A DNA stretch of 64,000 nt. Origin: Bacillus thuringiensis. Its GTDB lineage: Bacteria > Bacillota > Bacilli > Bacillales > Bacillaceae_G. Shown one piece after another: positions 1 to 8,688 of the stretch; position 1 is the stretch's first letter; the number at the start of each line of letters is the position of its first letter. The stretch covers positions 620,001 through 684,000 of the forward strand of contig NZ_JACYOF010000002.1 of assembly GCF_014932895.1 (NCBI RefSeq), written 5' to 3'. The position numbers and the translations under genes were made by a program. The notes beneath the pieces are model-generated. The model was not told where the DNA came from, made no database searches, and saw only the letters and a program-made list of their open reading frames with translations.

Positions 1-16
1 TCGTTTTTGCTTCCAT
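1..16 (-). CDS. ypjD: Start of MazG-like nucleotide pyrophosphohydrolase YpjD (partial)
   Basis: Only the first five codons (MEAKT) lie in the window; the gene runs off the left edge. The start is an ATG preceded by AGAGGTG at a normal distance, and a good promoter lies just upstream at 45-73. The ypjD identity is an inference from gene order (in B. subtilis ypjD follows ypjA-ypjB-ypjC) and from memory that B. cereus YpjD starts this way. Five residues cannot prove it. Confidence 0.45.
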
Positions 17-44
17 ACAATTCACCTCTAATCCTTCCTCTTTC

Positions 45-73
45 ATGTTAGCCAATTCATCGCGATTTGACAA
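45..73 (-). promoter_or_regulatory. Predicted SigA promoter of ypjD
   Basis: On the minus strand TTGTCA (68-73) and TAACAT (45-50) are separated by exactly 17 bases, about 30 bases upstream of the partial gene's start codon. This is a direct pattern match; no transcript data are available. Confidence 0.5.
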
Positions 74-126
74 ATATTATTCCCCGCTAATCACCTATTT
101 GTGACCTTTTTTGGATAGACTATAAT

Positions 127-307
127 AAAGTGAAACTTTCTTTTGCGGTTTTTTGCAAAAAATTAGTTGAACCAATCGGGTTCTTACGGCTAGTTCGCCT
201 TGCTTCTTCACTTTATCTCCTATCAGCCGTTAGGACGGGGGAAAGTGAAACTTTCTTTTGCAGCTTTCTCGCAAAAGATTAGCCCGAACCAATCGGGTTC
301 CTACGAT
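127..307 (-). repeat. bcr-like tandem repeat, two ~65-bp units related to bcr1
   Basis: Two similar units start at 127 and 242, 115 bases apart. Each begins AAAGTGAAACTTTCTTTTG, followed by a GC(A)AAA run and a GAACCAATCGGGTTC palindrome. The first motif is the reverse complement of the right end of bcr1 and the ACCAATCGGG part matches its internal hairpin, so the block looks like a degraded relative of bcr1 in opposite orientation. A further CTTCACTTTAT lies between the units. Together with the ypjD promoter and the ypjC ribosome-binding site it accounts for most of the gene-free stretch 17-395. Confidence 0.6.
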
Positions 308-395
308 TATTACTAACAACTAGAAATTACTTATCATTATGTTTTACCGTTTCAGCGGAGCAATGCAATCATTACATAATTAGGGGGATTTCTAT

Positions 396-1277
396 ATGAC
401 ATCAAATTTGAGGATTCGAAATATCATTTTTATTCTAATCGGTTCCGCTATTTTTTCTTTTGGCATTGTGAATATCAATATTGAAAACCATCTTGCAGAG
501 GGTGGATTTACTGGTATTACGCTATTATTATATTTCCTATTTTCATTTGACCCTTCCTATACAAACTTACTTTTAAATATCCCTATATTTTTCATCGGTT
601 GGAAGTTACTCGGACGAACGACATTTTTATATACATTAATCGGTACATTTAGCGTCTCTTTATTCCTATGGGTGTTTCAGCGCTATGACGCACTCAACTT
701 ACATTTAAATTTACAAAATGATATGACACTCGCTGCTTTATTCGCTGGGGCATTTATCGGTATCGGGCTCGGAATTATCTTTAAATATGGTGGTACTACT
801 GGCGGTGTTGATATTATCGCAAGGTTAGCTCACAAATATGTTGGCTGGAGTATGGGGAAAACGATGTTTATGTTTGATGCCGTCGTCATTATCGTTTCTA
901 TTCTTACATATTTATCATATCGTGAAGGCATGTATACGTTAGTTGCTGTTTTTATCGGGGCGAAAGTCATTGATTTTATGCAAGAAGGAGCCTATGCTGC
1001 TAAAGGGGCAACTATTATTTCGGATAAAAACGATGAAATTGCTGCCAAAATTTTATCCGACATGGAGCGCGGAGCAACCTTCTTAAAAGCTGTTGGATCC
1101 TATACAAAAGTGGAACGTAATGTATTGTATTGCGTTGTTGCTAAAAATGAAATCGTGAAATTAAAGAACATCATTACTTCTGTAGACCCACATGCCTTTG
1201 TCGCTGTAAGCGATGTACACGATGTAGTCGGTGAAGGATTTACACTAGATGAAAATAAAAATCCGTTACATAATTAA
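396..1277 (+). CDS. ypjC: YitT family membrane protein (DUF161/DUF2179)
   Basis: A 293-residue membrane protein. The N-terminal ~190 residues hold five to six hydrophobic segments with the glycine-rich GGTTGGVDIIARL signature of YitT proteins; the C-terminal ~80 residues form the soluble DUF2179 domain (from about KGATIISDK to the end). The ATG follows GGGGG at 8 bases. Function is unknown; transport has been proposed for the family. In B. subtilis ypjC is next to ypjB and ypjD and on the same strand; here it lies between the same neighbours but on the opposite strand, so orthology to ypjC is likely but not certain. Confidence 0.8.
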   Translation: MTSNLRIRNIIFILIGSAIFSFGIVNINIENHLAEGGFTGITLLLYFLFSFDPSYTNLLLNIPIFFIGWKLLGRTTFLYTLIGTFSVSLFLWVFQRYDALNLHLNLQNDMTLAALFAGAFIGIGLGIIFKYGGTTGGVDIIARLAHKYVGWSMGKTMFMFDAVVIIVSILTYLSYREGMYTLVAVFIGAKVIDFMQEGAYAAKGATIISDKNDEIAAKILSDMERGATFLKAVGSYTKVERNVLYCVVAKNEIVKLKNIITSVDPHAFVAVSDVHDVVGEGFTLDENKNPLHN

Positions 1278-1282
1278 ATTCA

Positions 1283-1316
1283 ACTAGAAAAGCTCTTTAG
1301 CTTTTCTAGTTTTTTA
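1283..1316 (+). terminator. Rho-independent terminator after ypjC
   Basis: An 11-bp stem ACTAGAAAAGC / GCTTTTCTAGT with a short loop is followed by a T run. It overlaps the 3' end of the converging glycosylase-like gene. Confidence 0.8.
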
Positions 1317-1947
1317 TTACAAGTCTTTTAAGCTTCTCCAAATCCTCATAAATGAGCTCCAATAAACTCCGATTATAAAAAATTGAAGCTGGATGAAAAG
1401 TAGGAAATATATTATATTCTTTTTCAGTCCACATAAACTCTGCATGTTGTATATCCTTTAGCTTTTGGATCGGCTGCTTTAATAATTGTCCGTGAACATC
1501 TGTAATCTTTTTATTATTTCCCGCTAAACGCTTTAGCGCAATATTACCAAGCGTCACGATAACTGGCGGATCTATATGTGCCAATTCATAATCTAATAAC
1601 GGCGCGTGTGCAAATATTTCACCTTGATTCGGCGTTCTATTGTACTTCTTCTGTATTACTTCGCCATTTCGCTCTCTTTTCTCTCTCCACTTATACGGTC
1701 TGCTCCTAACCGCACTCGTAATATACACGTCTTCCCTTGTAACGTGAATACGTTCTAAAAACTCCATTAAATGTTTACCCGCTCTCCCGCTAAACGGAAT
1801 CCCATTATGAATTTCTGTTTCACCAGGCGCTTCTCCAACGAGCATAAATGTTGGATTTTCAGGACCTTGTCCACTTAAAAAACCTTCTAGTTGATAAGGA
1901 GCACTACGCTCTTTCACTTGTTTTATTAAATGATTTGGATATTCCAT
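1306..1947 (-). CDS. Uracil-DNA glycosylase superfamily protein
   Basis: A 213-residue protein with the UDG-fold motifs of families 4/5: GEAPGETE near residue 40, followed by GIPFSGRAGKHL, a TLGNIALKRL segment mid-protein and FHPAS near the C-terminus. Classical family 4 enzymes remove uracil from DNA and hold a 4Fe-4S cluster through four cysteines, but this protein contains no cysteine at all, so it cannot carry that cluster. The start is the ATG at 1947, preceded by AGGTGG; the longer frame starts at a GTG inside that site. Uracil removal is therefore uncertain; the fold assignment is firm. Confidence 0.8.
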   Translation of the reverse strand: MEYPNHLIKQVKERSAPYQLEGFLSGQGPENPTFMLVGEAPGETEIHNGIPFSGRAGKHLMEFLERIHVTREDVYITSAVRSRPYKWREKRERNGEVIQKKYNRTPNQGEIFAHAPLLDYELAHIDPPVIVTLGNIALKRLAGNNKKITDVHGQLLKQPIQKLKDIQHAEFMWTEKEYNIFPTFHPASIFYNRSLLELIYEDLEKLKRLVIKN

Positions 1948-2042
1948 TATCTCCACCTGCCTTCATCATACGCTACTTATATGTATTATGACTTTCTTAC
2001 AACGTTTCTTTCATTTTATCCTGTCCATTTATTACAGATAAT

Positions 2043-2072
2043 AAAAAAAGACTATCAAAATTGATAGTCTTT
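2043..2072 (-). terminator. Terminator of the YugP-type protease gene
   Basis: Stem AAAGACTATCAA / TTGATAGTCTTT, followed on the minus strand by a T run. It touches the stop codon of the protease gene. Confidence 0.8.
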
Positions 2073-2751
2073 AGTCGTCGCTACGCTGCATACCAGTATA
2101 TATTAATACGAGACGTAATAATTCAAATACCGCTACTGCTGCAGCTGCTACATATGTTAATGCTGCCGCATTTAATACTTTACGAGCTTGGCCATATTCA
2201 TCTGTTGATACGATACCTAACGCTTCAATTTGTTGCATTGCACGCTTTGATGCATCAAACTCAACTGGTAATGTAACAAGTTGGAAAACAACACCTGCTG
2301 CCATTAAAATAATTCCTAGTAACATCAAACCAGACATTTGTGCAAATATACCGATTAGGACGAAAATCCAAGACATATTCGAGCCAAAGTTTGCAACTGG
2401 CACTAATGAATGACGGATACGCATAAAGTTATAATCTTTTGCATCTTGAATTGCGTGTCCTACTTCGTGTGCCGCTACTGCTGTTCCAGCAACTGAATGA
2501 CCGTAATAATTATCTGTTGATAATCGAACCGTCTTAGCAGTTGGATCATAATGGTCTGATAAATGACCTGGTGTTTCTTCTACAGCTACGTTGTATAATC
2601 CATTTTCATCTAAAATTTTCCGAGCCACTTCTGCTCCTGTCATACCTGATGTTGAATAAACCTGTGAATACTTGCTATAGGCACTACGTACTTTTGACTG
2701 TGCATACAACGGTATGATCATTATGATCGCGAAGTAAATTAAATAAAACAT
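2071..2751 (-). CDS. YugP-type membrane zinc metallopeptidase
   Basis: A 226-residue membrane protein. An N-terminal membrane helix (FYLIYFAIIMIIPLYAQ) is followed by the zinc-protease motif HEVGHAIQ at about residue 95, two or three central membrane segments (about residues 118-165) and a C-terminal one. This matches the neutral zinc metallopeptidase family of B. subtilis YugP, which has no settled substrate. Two ATGs stand next to each other; the second, 6 bases from GGAGG, was chosen. A bcr1 element lies between it and ypjB. Confidence 0.88.
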   Translation of the reverse strand: MFYLIYFAIIMIIPLYAQSKVRSAYSKYSQVYSTSGMTGAEVARKILDENGLYNVAVEETPGHLSDHYDPTAKTVRLSTDNYYGHSVAGTAVAAHEVGHAIQDAKDYNFMRIRHSLVPVANFGSNMSWIFVLIGIFAQMSGLMLLGIILMAAGVVFQLVTLPVEFDASKRAMQQIEALGIVSTDEYGQARKVLNAAALTYVAAAAVAVFELLRLVLIYTGMQRSDD

Positions 2752-2846
2752 CATGAACCTCCATTGAAGTTTTAATTATAGTACTTCTCATTCTATTTTC
2801 TTCTGCCATCATTGTCAATGAATAAACCTTACAATCCGTATCTTTA

Positions 2847-3002
2847 TTTATCCCGTTATTTATGGGCAGTAAGACTCCCCCTCAAAATTCGGCTGGAGCA
2901 AAGAAGTTAGCTGGGAGATCAATTGTCCGTAAACGTCCGATTGGTTCAACTCATAATCAGTGAGGGATGAACACCCCTCCACCGATTAAAGTTTCACTTT
3001 AT
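2847..3002 (+). repeat. bcr1 repeat, copy 1
   Basis: 156 bp with TTTAT at both ends (2847-2851, 2998-3002). It starts CCCGTTATTTATGGGCAGT and ends GATTAAAGTTTCACTTTAT. bcr1 is a B. cereus group repeat reported to have TTTAT flanking duplications and mobile-element features. The right end lies 4 bases from the ypjB stop codon. One hairpin arm has lost an A compared with the other copies (CTCCCCCTC versus CTCCCACCTC). Confidence 0.92.
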
Positions 3003-3006
3003 TGCA

Positions 3007-3795
3007 TTACCTATTTTTAGAATGCACATTGCTTTTTCTTTTCTCTCGCTCTCCTTTATACTTTCTCCATCCAACATAAGTTAATGTGAATAAAATAAGT
3101 CCTCCAGTAATTGTCATAAACCAAATGAGAGAGGGCGCAATTTCATCCTTTTTTACTGTGTGAAATATCTTTTGTAAATCTCCTTTAATGATTCCTAATT
3201 GCATTTGGCCCCCTTTCGTTTTTAACATAACGCTACGAAATTCATCCAAATAAGATAAGTGAGCATTTACACGTTGCACTTCATTTTCTGGCAGAGCAAT
3301 CATTAAGCTTGGATAAATAATATTAAATTCATTTAAAAATGTATTTAACGCTTGTTGAAACTGTCCAGCATCTTCTTTTTCCATCGCTTTTTCCATTTGA
3401 GAAAAGGTGCCCATTACTTTTCTTTCTCTTTCCATCCAAAGTGGTTGATATTTCGATACTTGCGCATCAACAGCGAGTTGTAATGCTAGCACATTATCAA
3501 TTTTAACTTGCTTGCCTAAATCTTCTTCTGAGAGAGATTGTATTGCCTTGTCGTAAGCTAACGAAATGACTCTAAATTGATCTGGCGTTACTTCGTGTTT
3601 CTTTTCATTCCCCTTTATTACAAACTGCTCAGAGAAACGTTGTAATACTTGTACTGCTTTTTCATCTTCATTACGCTTCACTAGCTGTAACGAGTCATCT
3701 AACAACCCTGTTAGTTCACTCCACTCTTCAGCATATATACGTAATGGAAACATTATAATTAGAAATGCTATCAATCCAATTAATGTTCTCTTCAT
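3007..3795 (-). CDS. ypjB: Sporulation protein YpjB
   Basis: A 262-residue protein with an N-terminal signal/anchor helix (TLIGLIAFLIIMFPLRIYA), a mostly helical charged extracytoplasmic region, and one C-terminal membrane helix (LIWFMTITGGLILFTLTYVG) followed by a basic tail. This matches YpjB, an uncharacterised sporulation-associated protein. The start is the ATG at 3795, behind a GGGGGG site; an upstream extension of 16 codons in the same frame has no ribosome-binding site. Position next to ypjA and the qcr genes agrees with B. subtilis. Confidence 0.85.
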   Translation of the reverse strand: MKRTLIGLIAFLIIMFPLRIYAEEWSELTGLLDDSLQLVKRNEDEKAVQVLQRFSEQFVIKGNEKKHEVTPDQFRVISLAYDKAIQSLSEEDLGKQVKIDNVLALQLAVDAQVSKYQPLWMERERKVMGTFSQMEKAMEKEDAGQFQQALNTFLNEFNIIYPSLMIALPENEVQRVNAHLSYLDEFRSVMLKTKGGQMQLGIIKGDLQKIFHTVKKDEIAPSLIWFMTITGGLILFTLTYVGWRKYKGEREKRKSNVHSKNR

Positions 3796-3887
3796 CCCGG
3801 TCCCCCCTATAACTACTAGTACAAAATATGTTAATTTGGACAAGAATAGAACAGAACTGGACCGAAAAATATATTATGGTTTTCAAA

Positions 3888-3918
3888 GAAAAAAATTCTC
3901 TTTAAGCAGAGAATTTTT
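3888..3918 (-). terminator. Terminator overlapping the end of the TIGR01906 gene
   Basis: Stem AAAAATTCTCT / AGAGAATTTTT with a 6-base loop and a T run on the minus strand; it includes the stop codon of the gene at 3902. Confidence 0.75.
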
Positions 3919-4588
3919 CCTTTGAAATCCTTTTCTTTTTTACGAAATATCTATACAAACTGTAACAAAGTATACTACCACTTAAAATGAATAATAAAAT
4001 AGCACATGCAGCATGCATAAAGAATTCTTCTGGTAGCATTAATATAATCGGATCCGTTTCAATATCAAACATCCAATAATCATTACTAAATAAAAGCTTA
4101 TGGAATAATACAAAACTTTTTTCAAAATTAATAGCAATTGGTAACATCAGTGCTATTGGAAATATGATTGTTACAATCGATCCGTGCAGTAAAAACTTTT
4201 CGTTTTTCTTTTTTAATAAATATAAGCCACCTATTACTGTAATGGTAATTGTCGCATACATCACATATTGAATCTTCACTAAAATATTTTTAACATCTAC
4301 AAAATGAATACGGCCATTTGTAGACATATCTAATGTTGGTAAATGTAATGCTCCGTCATAAAACGGAGATAAATATGTAATCAGCACATCATAATTTCTC
4401 TTAATTTCATCCTTCGTCATATCTGCTAAATCTGGAATGTTTAAAAAATCAATTTCAAAATAATATAGCCATTTTCCGTATACAACTGCCATTGTTGCGA
4501 GTGCAAAAACAGAAAATGCTATGCTATATGAAACAACTAAAGTAATCAATCTATCCAATATTTTTGTGCCACTCTTATTTTTCTTCAT
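3902..4588 (-). CDS. TIGR01906 (DUF1461) integral membrane protein
   Basis: A 228-residue membrane protein with four predicted membrane helices: about residues 14-35, 110-125, 137-152 and 193-212. The segment FHKLLFSNDYWMFDIETD followed by the PEEFF motif is typical of the TIGR01906/DUF1461 family of Gram-positive bacteria. Function is unknown. The ATG follows AGGGGGAG. It sits between ypjA and ypjB, which are adjacent in B. subtilis, so it is an insertion relative to that genome. Confidence 0.8.
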   Translation of the reverse strand: MKKNKSGTKILDRLITLVVSYSIAFSVFALATMAVVYGKWLYYFEIDFLNIPDLADMTKDEIKRNYDVLITYLSPFYDGALHLPTLDMSTNGRIHFVDVKNILVKIQYVMYATITITVIGGLYLLKKKNEKFLLHGSIVTIIFPIALMLPIAINFEKSFVLFHKLLFSNDYWMFDIETDPIILMLPEEFFMHAACAILLFILSGSILCYSLYRYFVKKKRISKEKFSA

Positions 4589-4613
4589 TTTCTCCCCCTA
4601 AATGTTCTCACCA

Positions 4614-5237
4614 TCATAAAGAAAACTGTTTTCGGTGCTCACGTAAGCAATAATAATACGTGATACACAGTACAGCAATACTTAACCAAAACGTAAAATA
4701 ACCAATTTTTTCTACAAACAAATGCATAATTCCGTATCTCGGCATTTGCCAAAACAAATAATCAATTACATCATTATGTAATGTCCATATACCCGCTACC
4801 GCAAAATGCCATTTTTTTATACGGTAAAACGGAGCATATAGCACGCCCTGTACCGCCATCGCAAGATGCGAAAGCATTAGCATGTAGCCCATAAGACCAA
4901 TAGGGCCTTTTACATAAATCATAATTGCGTTTACAACAACAGCCCATATACCATATTTTATTAAAGTAACTATCGCTAGCGCCTCTATTAATCCCCAGTT
5001 TCTCTTTATTAAGAAAGCGATTAAAACAAAGACAAAAAAGAGACTCGCCATAGGGCTATCTGGTACAAACGGCCAAAATATAGGTGACGTTTCTTTTAAT
5101 TGATTTCCATACCATATAAAACCGTAAATTGTACCTAATATGTTAACAACCAATAAAAATATTAATACGGAGCGTTGTCTTAACATTGCATACAAATAAG
5201 CCAATCTGTATTTCCAACACCTTTCAAACAAAGTCAT
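4614..5237 (-). CDS. ypjA: YpjA family membrane protein (DUF1405)
   Basis: A polytopic membrane protein of about 207 residues (six hydrophobic stretches) with the DUF1405 pattern NILGTIYGFIWYGNQL near its N-terminus. It follows qcrC as in B. subtilis, but a strong terminator separates the two. Start choice is weak: no good ribosome-binding site precedes any candidate. The ATG at 5237 (MTLFERCWKY) gives a length closer to B. subtilis YpjA; the frame is open back to a TTG/ATG pair at 5285/5282. Function is unknown. Confidence 0.75.
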   Translation of the reverse strand: MTLFERCWKYRLAYLYAMLRQRSVLIFLLVVNILGTIYGFIWYGNQLKETSPIFWPFVPDSPMASLFFVFVLIAFLIKRNWGLIEALAIVTLIKYGIWAVVVNAIMIYVKGPIGLMGYMLMLSHLAMAVQGVLYAPFYRIKKWHFAVAGIWTLHNDVIDYLFWQMPRYGIMHLFVEKIGYFTFWLSIAVLCITYYYCLREHRKQFSL

Positions 5238-5283
5238 TCTTTCATCAAACTCTACTCTATTATATAGTAAACTTTCTATCATC

Positions 5284-5321
5284 AAAATAAAAAGCTGACT
5301 ACAATTTTTTTGTAGTCAGCT
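5284..5321 (-). terminator. Terminator of the qcrABC transcript
   Basis: Perfect stem AGCTGACTACAA / TTGTAGTCAGCT followed on the minus strand by a T-rich run, immediately after the qcrC stop codon. Confidence 0.85.
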
Positions 5322-5326
5322 CTCTA

Positions 5327-6094
5327 TTACTTCTTATTATACTTTGCAATAAATTCCGAAAGTTTTTTCACTTCTTCATCTGTTCCTTTAAATACACCTT
5401 TAGGCATTGCGCCTTTACCCTCTTTCGCGATTTTAGCGATTTCTTCTGGTTTTAAAGTTAAGTTTTGTAGAGCTGGTGCTGCTGCACCACCTTGTAAATT
5501 GTCACCATGACATGTTAAACAAGTATTTTTTTGCATTAATTTGTAGCCGTCATCATTTTTATCAACTGGTGTTGTTTTTACAATTGCACCTTGTTTTTTT
5601 GCAGCCTCCCAGTCGTGGTGTGCTACAGATTCCCAAGTTAAAAAGATAATCGATGCAATTGCCAAAAGCATAAATCCAGTTGCTACAGGACGTTTAAATG
5701 GACCTCTTTCTGGACCTCGATCTAGAAACGGAGCTAACATTAACGCTCCAAACGCAATCCCTGGCATAATAAACGCACCAATTACAGTAAATGAACCTGA
5801 AGCATAAGAATACTTTAATAACTGATACAAGAATAAGAAATACCAATCTGGAAGTGGTATATATCCTGCATCTGTCGGATCCGCCATTCTCTCAAGCGGT
5901 GACGGATGTGCCACTGTTAAACATAAATAACCGATTAAAAAGACTGCACCAACCATCCATTCTTTTAACAAGAAGTTCGGCCAAAATGCTTCTGTTTTTC
6001 CTGGGTATTCAGAATAATCTTTTGGAATATTTGGTTTCCGAGCTACTGGTACCCGAGAATCTCCTACAAACTTCATCCCTTTGCCGCGATGCAT
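5327..6094 (-). CDS. qcrC: Menaquinol:cytochrome c oxidoreductase cytochrome b/c subunit
   Basis: A 255-residue fusion of a cytochrome b6f subunit IV-like part and a c-type cytochrome, as in B. subtilis QcrC. Residues about 45-155 carry three membrane helices and the PDWYFLFLYQLLK motif near residue 82; the C-terminal part has the heme c site CLTCH (Cys192, Cys195, His196) and a likely Met ligand in the KGAMPKG segment. It passes electrons from the quinol-oxidising complex to cytochrome c on the outer membrane face. Start ATG follows AAGGAGGGAG. Its heme attachment needs the ResBC system encoded later in the window. Confidence 0.96.
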   Translation of the reverse strand: MHRGKGMKFVGDSRVPVARKPNIPKDYSEYPGKTEAFWPNFLLKEWMVGAVFLIGYLCLTVAHPSPLERMADPTDAGYIPLPDWYFLFLYQLLKYSYASGSFTVIGAFIMPGIAFGALMLAPFLDRGPERGPFKRPVATGFMLLAIASIIFLTWESVAHHDWEAAKKQGAIVKTTPVDKNDDGYKLMQKNTCLTCHGDNLQGGAAAPALQNLTLKPEEIAKIAKEGKGAMPKGVFKGTDEEVKKLSEFIAKYNKK

Positions 6095-6138
6095 AATCTC
6101 CCTCCTTTAGTTCTTTTCCTCTTTAATTTAGCAATCTC

Positions 6139-6813
6139 TTATAGTGGACCGGAAATACCTTGTTTGCGAATCATGATGAAGTGGAAGGCCATTAAACCTA
6201 GAAGTGCTGCTGGTAAGAAGAAGACGTGAATAGCAAAGAAGCGAGTTAATGTTTGAGCGCCAACAATTTCGGAATGACCAGCGAGTAATGTTTTAATATA
6301 AGGACCAATGAGCGGCGTTTGCTCTGCAATTTGAATCCCTACTTTCGTAGCAAATAACGCTTTCATATCCCACGGTAATAAATATCCGGTAAAACCAAGA
6401 CCTAACATAACAAAGAAAATAAGAACACCAACAATCCAGTTTAGTTCACGAGGTTTTTTATACGCACCTTGGAAGAAAACTCTGAGTGTATGTAAAAACA
6501 TCATTACAATTACGAGACTAGCACCCCAGTGGTGCATACCACGGACAATTTGTCCGTAAGCAACTTCATTTTGTAAATAATAAACCGATTCCCAAGCATT
6601 TTTAATATCTGGCACATAATACATTGTCAAAAACATTCCAGACAAAATTTGAATTACAGTAATGAAAAAAGTAAGTCCTCCAAAGCAATAGACGAATGCA
6701 GAAAAGTGATGTGCTGGGTTTACATGCTCAGGTACTTCATGATCAGCGATATCGCGCCAGATCGGTGTAATATCTAATCGCTCGTCTACCCAATCATAAA
6801 TTTTATTTAGCAT
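6139..6813 (-). CDS. qcrB: Menaquinol:cytochrome c oxidoreductase cytochrome b subunit
   Basis: A 224-residue cytochrome b6 with four membrane helices. Heme ligand histidines are visible in RGMHHWGAS (His94/95) and FLHTLR (His108), plus later ones in the fourth helix. Cys43 (VYCFGG) corresponds to the residue that binds an extra heme covalently in Bacillus QcrB and b6f complexes. The start codon directly follows the qcrA stop codon with no spacer, so translation is probably coupled. Confidence 0.97.
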   Translation of the reverse strand: MLNKIYDWVDERLDITPIWRDIADHEVPEHVNPAHHFSAFVYCFGGLTFFITVIQILSGMFLTMYYVPDIKNAWESVYYLQNEVAYGQIVRGMHHWGASLVIVMMFLHTLRVFFQGAYKKPRELNWIVGVLIFFVMLGLGFTGYLLPWDMKALFATKVGIQIAEQTPLIGPYIKTLLAGHSEIVGAQTLTRFFAIHVFFLPAALLGLMAFHFIMIRKQGISGPL

Positions 6814-7326
6814 CTACTTTGCACCCCCTCTTGGCTTCGCTTTTCCTAAATACAGCGTTCCATCTTTTACTTTAGACTCGTACACATCAAGCGGAGCAAG
6901 GGGCGGCGTACCTTTAATGTTAATCCCATCTTTTGTGTAACGCCCCCCATGACATGGGCAAAAGAATTGATTCGGATGTGCTTTGTCCGAATTCCAGTTA
7001 ACTGTACACCCTAAATGTTTACATACTGGAGAAAACGCAACAATGTCTCCGCTTTCATCTTTATGAACCCAAGCTGATTTTGGTTCTTCGGACTTGTACC
7101 AACCGTCAACCTGCTTCACCTTAAAATCAAAACGCTTCGGCTCTGTTGTAATATCCTTTACTTGTGCAACAGCCACCATATCCGTTCCCGCTTCTTTTCT
7201 TAACACCGGATCAAGCGCAAATCGCGTCATCGGCATTAAAATACCCGCAGCCATAAAGCCTCCTACCCCTGTAAGTGTGTAATTTAAAAACTGTCTTCTT
7301 GACACACGATGTTCTTTCTCGCTCAC
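6814..7326 (-). CDS. qcrA: Menaquinol:cytochrome c oxidoreductase Rieske iron-sulfur subunit
   Basis: A 170-residue Rieske protein. The N-terminus has a twin-arginine-type signal (VSRRQFLNYTLTG) and a hydrophobic anchor. The 2Fe-2S ligands are in CKHLGC (Cys102, His104, disulfide Cys107) and CPCHG (Cys123, disulfide Cys125, His126). It takes the first electron from menaquinol. The start is a GTG behind a GGGGGG site. A TATAAT box lies at 7369-7374 upstream, without a clear -35 box. Confidence 0.97.
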   Translation of the reverse strand: MSEKEHRVSRRQFLNYTLTGVGGFMAAGILMPMTRFALDPVLRKEAGTDMVAVAQVKDITTEPKRFDFKVKQVDGWYKSEEPKSAWVHKDESGDIVAFSPVCKHLGCTVNWNSDKAHPNQFFCPCHGGRYTKDGINIKGTPPLAPLDVYESKVKDGTLYLGKAKPRGGAK

Positions 7327-7463
7327 GAAAATTTCCCCCCTCTATCAGAAATTGTCCCCTCGTGATAAATTATATAAAAAATAAAAACTAGGACACTATC
7401 ATGATATAATACGCTCATGCACAGGTCAATATCATACTACTCATAATAATAAGAACTTTCTGT

Positions 7464-7925
7464 TTATTGAAAGTTTCCCCATTTCTCTTCTAACATCACC
7501 ATTATATTTTTTATATGTGCATGAATGACTTCTCTTTTCGCTTGATCGCTAAATTCCTCTAACGCTAATGAAGGAAACCAAAATAAATCTCCTTGTAACT
7601 CTTCCATATCTTCTTTCCATGAAAAATCACTTGTAACATAGGTAATATGCTTAAAACCTTGGCTTTGTAAATGATCTGTCCATTCTTGCAAACGACCTTT
7701 TTCCTTCTTTTGGCTTTCTACTAAATACGTAAACGCAGGCAGTAAAAGCACTCTCCCTTTATACTCTCTTTCCAATTCCATACTCAACAATTCGATAAAT
7801 TCACCTTGTTCTACAACCATTTTCATTTCTTTCGCTGCCGAAATTGATAAAAGCGGTATAACTCCTGTATCTACATACTCTCTTGCTTGCTCAAATTGTT
7901 CTACATCTTTTACAATCCATTTCAC
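7464..7925 (-). CDS. ypiF: YpiF family protein (DUF2487)
   Basis: A 153-residue soluble protein of unknown function, matching B. subtilis YpiF in position (just before qcrA) and in its start MKWIVKDVEQF and EYVDTGVIPL. The start chosen is the GTG at 7925, which follows GGGAGG at about 8 bases; a longer frame to 7964 has no ribosome-binding site. A terminator at 7996-8032 separates it from ypiB, so it may be transcribed with qcrABC. Confidence 0.82.
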   Translation of the reverse strand: MKWIVKDVEQFEQAREYVDTGVIPLLSISAAKEMKMVVEQGEFIELLSMELEREYKGRVLLLPAFTYLVESQKKEKGRLQEWTDHLQSQGFKHITYVTSDFSWKEDMEELQGDLFWFPSLALEEFSDQAKREVIHAHIKNIMVMLEEKWGNFQ

Positions 7926-7995
7926 ATTTCTTCCCTCCCTTATCAGAAATGACAGAACTTTCACTTTATATATATTAAACCATACTAAAAGAGGT

Positions 7996-8032
7996 AAAAA
8001 AAGAAAAACTACCTAATATAGGTAGTTTTTCT
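7996..8032 (-). terminator. Terminator after ypiA-ypiB
   Basis: Stem AGAAAAACTACC / GGTAGTTTTTCT with a 7-base loop; on the minus strand it is followed by a run of T. It separates ypiB from ypiF-qcrABC. Confidence 0.8.
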
Positions 8033-8078
8033 TGAAAAAAATTCTGAAATTTGTAAAAAATAATAATTCAAATAAATT

Positions 8079-8675
<597 letters not shown>

Positions 8676-8688
8676 GTTTCCTTCCAAC

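Noticed and set aside
5791..6096. 101-codon plus-strand frame opposite qcrC
   Set aside because: It lies wholly inside qcrC on the other strand, with no ribosome-binding site and no family resemblance.
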